Origin: Phaeobacter piscinae | GTDB taxonomy: Bacteria > Pseudomonadota > Alphaproteobacteria > Rhodobacterales > Rhodobacteraceae | Assembly: GCF_002407245.1 (NCBI RefSeq) | Contig: NZ_CP010681.1 | Span: forward strand, 2,852,001-2,916,000 | Direction: 5' to 3' | Length of the DNA: 64,000 nt | In this document: positions 61,026-64,000 of the stretch, piece by piece | Layout of the letters: each line of letters begins with the position of its first letter | How positions within the stretch are numbered: position 1 is the first letter of the stretch | Program-made: the position numbers and the translations under genes | The notes under the pieces: generated by a model | What the model saw: the letters and a program-made list of their open reading frames with translations, nothing else | Databases searched by the model: none | Told to the model about the DNA's origin: nothing

Positions 61026-62513
61026 TCAGCCCTGCCCTGCAAGGATTTCGCGCACCTTGGCGACCAAATCACCGCGTGGCACTTCAAACTGGCTGGGGCG
61101 TTCTTTCCACTCTTCCAAGGTGGCGTTTTCAGCAATCTGAGCGCCAAGGATCAGATCCTTGATCTGGACCACACCGCGGTCCTTTTCTTCACCACCCTCA
61201 ATCACGGCGATCGGCGAATTGCGCTTGTCCGCATATTTCAACTGATTGCCAAAATTCTTGGGGTTGCCCAGATAGACCTCAGCCCGGATGCCTGCATTGC
61301 GCAATTCAGCCACCATGGTCTGATAATCCGCCATGCGGGCCTTATCCATCACGGTAACGACGACGGGTCCAGTGGCCTCGGCCTTGATCCGCCCCTTTTC
61401 GCGCAGCGCCGCCAACAGACGGTCGACGCCAATGGACACGCCGGTTGCAGGAACTTCCTGACCGGTGAACCGCTTTACCAGATCATCATAACGACCACCG
61501 CCAGAGACCGAGCCGAACTGCCGCTTGCGGCCTTTCTCGTCAAGGATCTCAAAGGTGAGTTCGGCCTCATAAACTGGTCCGGTGTAATACCCCAGACCGC
61601 GCACCACCGATGGGTCAATGTCGATGCGGTCAGCACCGTAGCCGCCTGCGGCCAGTAGATCGCCGATCTGCTCCAGCTCGCCAACACCCTCAGCCCCAAT
61701 GGAACTGCTGCCAACCGCGTCGCTGAGGTTGGCAAGGGTCTTGGCGGCATCCACCCCCTTGGACGTCAGGAAGGCCAGCACCGGTGCGGCTTGATCTTCC
61801 GACAAACCAACACCATCGATGAAGGCACCAGAGGCATCCAGTCGCCCCTTGGTCAGCAATTTGCGCACGCCGGCCTCGCCCACCTTGTCGAACTTGTCGA
61901 TGGTGCGCAGCACATCGTCACGTTTGGCATCGCCTGCCTCAAGCCCCATGGCCTCCAGCACGCCATTCAGAACCTTGCGGTTGTTCACCCGCACCAGATA
62001 GTCGCCGCGCGGAATGCCGACGGTTTCCAGCGTATCAGAGAGCATCGCGCAGATCTCGGCGTCCGCCGCCATCGAGGCAGTGCCAACGGTATCGGCGTCA
62101 CATTGGTAAAACTGGCGGTAACGCCCAGGACCGGGCTTCTCATTGCGCCACACCGGCCCCATCGCGTAGCGGCGATATGGCGTCGGCAGGTCGTTGCGGT
62201 GCTGGGCGTAAACCCGGGCCAGAGGGGCCGTCAGGTCATAGCGCAGCGCCATCCAATCACCGTTGCCGCCTTCGTCGTATTCCTGCCAGGCGAAAACGCC
62301 CTCATTGGGACGATCGACATCAGGCAGGAATTTGCCCAGCGCTTCAACGGTTTCCACCGCAGAAGATTCCAGCGCATCAAACCCGTAGCGATGATAAACC
62401 CCCGCGATGGCCTGCAGCATATCGCTGCGCTGGCTCACCTCTTCGCCGAAATAGTCACGGAAGCCCTTGGGCGTGATCGCCTTGGGGCGGGGCTGTTTCT
62501 TGACTTTGGCCAT
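61026..62513 (-). CDS. hisS: Histidyl-tRNA synthetase, divergent alphaproteobacterial form
   Basis: 495 residues; GAGGAGG precedes the ATG. Class II motifs: motif 1 region [22 protein letters not shown], motif 2 [30 protein letters not shown], and motif 3 [12 protein letters not shown]. The His-specific loop reads [15 protein letters not shown] where most HisRS have RGLDYYT, so a usually conserved Asp is Gly here. Divergent HisRS with such changes are known in alphaproteobacteria whose tRNA-His lacks G-1. First gene of hisS-hisZ-hisG. Confidence 0.95.
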   Translation of the reverse strand: MAKVKKQPRPKAITPKGFRDYFGEEVSQRSDMLQAIAGVYHRYGFDALESSAVETVEALGKFLPDVDRPNEGVFAWQEYDEGGNGDWMALRYDLTAPLARVYAQHRNDLPTPYRRYAMGPVWRNEKPGPGRYRQFYQCDADTVGTASMAADAEICAMLSDTLETVGIPRGDYLVRVNNRKVLNGVLEAMGLEAGDAKRDDVLRTIDKFDKVGEAGVRKLLTKGRLDASGAFIDGVGLSEDQAAPVLAFLTSKGVDAAKTLANLSDAVGSSSIGAEGVGELEQIGDLLAAGGYGADRIDIDPSVVRGLGYYTGPVYEAELTFEILDEKGRKRQFGSVSGGGRYDDLVKRFTGQEVPATGVSIGVDRLLAALREKGRIKAEATGPVVVTVMDKARMADYQTMVAELRNAGIRAEVYLGNPKNFGNQLKYADKRNSPIAVIEGGEEKDRGVVQIKDLILGAQIAENATLEEWKERPSQFEVPRGDLVAKVREILAGQG

Positions 62514-62718
62514 CTTGGCCTCCTCGGGGTGTCAAATGGGTCAGATACTCGCCCGGCGGTCTAGCCCAAGGGCGGGCTGACAGCAAGGCGGCAGAGGTGT
62601 ACTCCCGGCAGGGCGTCTCCGCGCTGCCTCACATGCGGGCACCGTGTTTCAGACTTGTGACAGCATGGACGCGCCCGCCGCCAGCGCATATGAGAGCGTG
62701 AGCCCCAAGGAGACAGCC

Positions 62719-62913
62719 ATGCAACATCTTGAAGAGCAGATCGCCCACCTGACGCGCACCGTCGATGAGCTGAGCGAGGTCATCAACCGGCAGCAATCAG
62801 AGATCGACCGACTGACCCACCGTGTCGCGATGCTGTATCAGCGCGAAGCCGCCCGTGAGCAGGATGGCGGCGGCGGGGTTGTCATCGGTGACGAACGCCC
62901 ACCGCATTACTGA
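62719..62913 (+). CDS. slyX: SlyX family protein
   Basis: 64 residues from ATG 62719 (AAGGAG upstream). The whole N-terminal part is a short coiled coil (EEQIAHLTRTVDELSEVINRQQSEIDRLTHRV) followed by a Gly-rich linker and GDERPPHY, the conserved SlyX end. The function is unknown. It faces the minus-strand ATPase gene across 29 bases. Confidence 0.88.
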   Translation: MQHLEEQIAHLTRTVDELSEVINRQQSEIDRLTHRVAMLYQREAAREQDGGGGVVIGDERPPHY

Positions 62914-62942
62914 TCTTCTGTGACGGCTGACTGCGGCGCCTG

Positions 62943-64000
62943 TCAGCTGTCGCTGCTTGCCGGGGACGGTTTGAACGACAGCAAGCGCAACGCATTGAGC
63001 GTCACCAGCACCGTGGCGCCGGTGTCAGCCAGAATGGCGATCCACAGGCCGGTCATGCCCAGGACCGATGTGACAAGGAACACCCCCTTAAGCCCCAACG
63101 CAACGGCGACGTTCTGACGGATATTGGTCAACGTCGCACGGGACAGCCGAATTACGCCAACCACGTCGCTAACACGGTTGCGCAGGATCGCTGCATCTGC
63201 GGTCTCTAGCGCCACATCAGTGCCCGATCCCATTGCAACCCCGACCTGAGCGGTCGCGAGCGCAGGCGCATCGTTGATCCCGTCGCCAACCATCATGACC
63301 TGAGCGCTCTGGGTGAGAGCCTGTAGCGCCGTAACCTTATCCTCCGGCATCAGCTCCGCGTGATGATCCAAGCCCAAGTGCCCGGCAATTGCCTCTGCCG
63401 TGCGAGCATTATCTCCGGTCAGCATGGTCGCGGTGATCCCCATCCGCGCCAGCGCGCGCACCGCGTCAGCTGCATCTTCGCGGGGTTCATCACGCAGCGC
63501 GATCAGCCCGTAGAGTATCTCTTCGCTGAACAGGACGACGACCGTCTTGCCCTGCGATTCCAGCTTGGCCGCCTGCGCAAGGGCGGCCTCTGTCATGACA
63601 CTGGTCTCTGAGGCAAAACGCGGGGACCCAACTGTGATCATAATGGATCCGACTTTGGCTGAGGCGCCCTTGCCTGGCACCGCACGGGCTTCCTGTGCCA
63701 ACGGAATATCCACGCCGCTGTCCGCCGCCCGCGTGCAAATCGCTTCCGCCAGCGGGTGGCTCGACTCGCGTTCAACCGCGGCGGCCAGTTCCAACAGCTT
63801 ATCCTCGCTGCCATAATAGACGACGATATCCGTGACCTGCGGCCGCCCGCAGGTCAGTGTCCCGGTCTTGTCAAAAGCCACATGCGTGGTGCCCGCCGCG
63901 GCCTCAATGACCGCGCCTCCCTTCAGCAACAGACCATGGCGCGCACCAGCTGACAAAGCCGACGCAATGGCCGCCGGAACACTGATCACCAACGCGCAGG
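62943..64000 (-). CDS. Heavy-metal P1B-type ATPase, C-terminal part (start beyond window)
   Basis: The frame is open to base 64000, giving about 352 residues. It begins CALVISVPAAIAS, i.e. the CPC-type metal site with its first residues outside. Then come phosphorylation motif FDKTGTLTCG, TGDN in TMLTGDNARTAEA and GDGINDAPAL in MMVGDGINDAPALATAQVG. GLWIAILADTGATVLVTLNALRLL is typical of ZntA/CadA zinc/cadmium/lead exporters rather than copper ones. So a metal efflux pump at the inner membrane is likely; the N-terminal metal-binding region cannot be seen. Confidence 0.9.
   Translation of the reverse strand, partial: CALVISVPAAIASALSAGARHGLLLKGGAVIEAAAGTTHVAFDKTGTLTCGRPQVTDIVVYYGSEDKLLELAAAVERESSHPLAEAICTRAADSGVDIPLAQEARAVPGKGASAKVGSIMITVGSPRFASETSVMTEAALAQAAKLESQGKTVVVLFSEEILYGLIALRDEPREDAADAVRALARMGITATMLTGDNARTAEAIAGHLGLDHHAELMPEDKVTALQALTQSAQVMMVGDGINDAPALATAQVGVAMGSGTDVALETADAAILRNRVSDVVGVIRLSRATLTNIRQNVAVALGLKGVFLVTSVLGMTGLWIAILADTGATVLVTLNALRLLSFKPSPASSDS

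Noticed and set aside
1..64000. CRISPR array, insertion sequence or integrase
   Set aside because: No regularly spaced direct repeats, transposase motifs or tyrosine/serine recombinase signatures were seen in any frame.

Overview
The window looks like a chromosome segment of a marine alphaproteobacterium of the Rhodobacteraceae/Roseobacter group (Phaeobacter, Ruegeria or a relative). The reasons are the high GC content, the pmtA-pssA phospholipid pair, glnK-amtB, the hisS-hisZ-hisG order with a divergent HisRS, DUF1523 and DUF6638-type proteins, and a short intergenic repeat seen three times. I found no insertion sequence, integrase or CRISPR array. The only RNA gene is a tRNA-Pro.

Layout. 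1-5.6 kb (minus strand): a truncated COG3146 acyltransferase-like gene, a glycerophosphodiester phosphodiesterase and a RidA protein, then an orphan type I secretion adaptor/ATPase pair. 5.8-12 kb: mlaA-mlaC, a GNAT acetyltransferase, a class A penicillin-binding protein and glnK-amtB. 12-21 kb: aromatic aminotransferase coupled to mercaptopyruvate sulfurtransferase, smpB, a DMT exporter, an XRE-cupin regulator divergent from a BenE transporter across a tandem operator, ilvD and a Nudix hydrolase. 21-23.8 kb: a divergent sulfotransferase/glycosyltransferase pair, probably for surface glycans.

23.8-31.7 kb is the most unusual stretch. Eight or nine minus-strand genes are tightly coupled: a long coiled-coil protein, a tiny membrane protein, a possible 30-residue peptide, an unknown 373-residue protein, an AAA ATPase with a long unique N-terminus, an AT-rich AbiC-like phage abortive infection protein, a DUF6638-type protein, an 88-residue membrane protein and a DUF1523 protein. 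A palindrome lies in the probable promoter. The AbiC-like gene fits by 4-base start/stop overlaps at both ends and looks like defence cargo slotted into an older membrane-associated ATPase operon.

31.9-46.4 kb: pmtA-pssA, creatinase, an alpha/beta hydrolase divergent from a succinate-semialdehyde-type dehydrogenase, a secreted phytase/esterase-like protein, an IbpA-type small heat-shock gene with a ROSE-like RNA thermometer, two tandem trypsin-like proteases, and the glycolate oxidase operon glcDEF behind a GntR-like operator.

46.4-64 kb: DUF599 protein, rlmH-rsfS, an MscS channel, and leucine genes leuC-leuD and leuB separated by a DUF2332 gene broken by one in-frame amber codon and by a membrane-protein/nuclease-fold pair. 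Then come a DMT transporter, tRNA-Pro, a secreted lectin-like protein, hisS-hisZ-hisG, slyX, and a heavy-metal P-type ATPase cut by the window edge.
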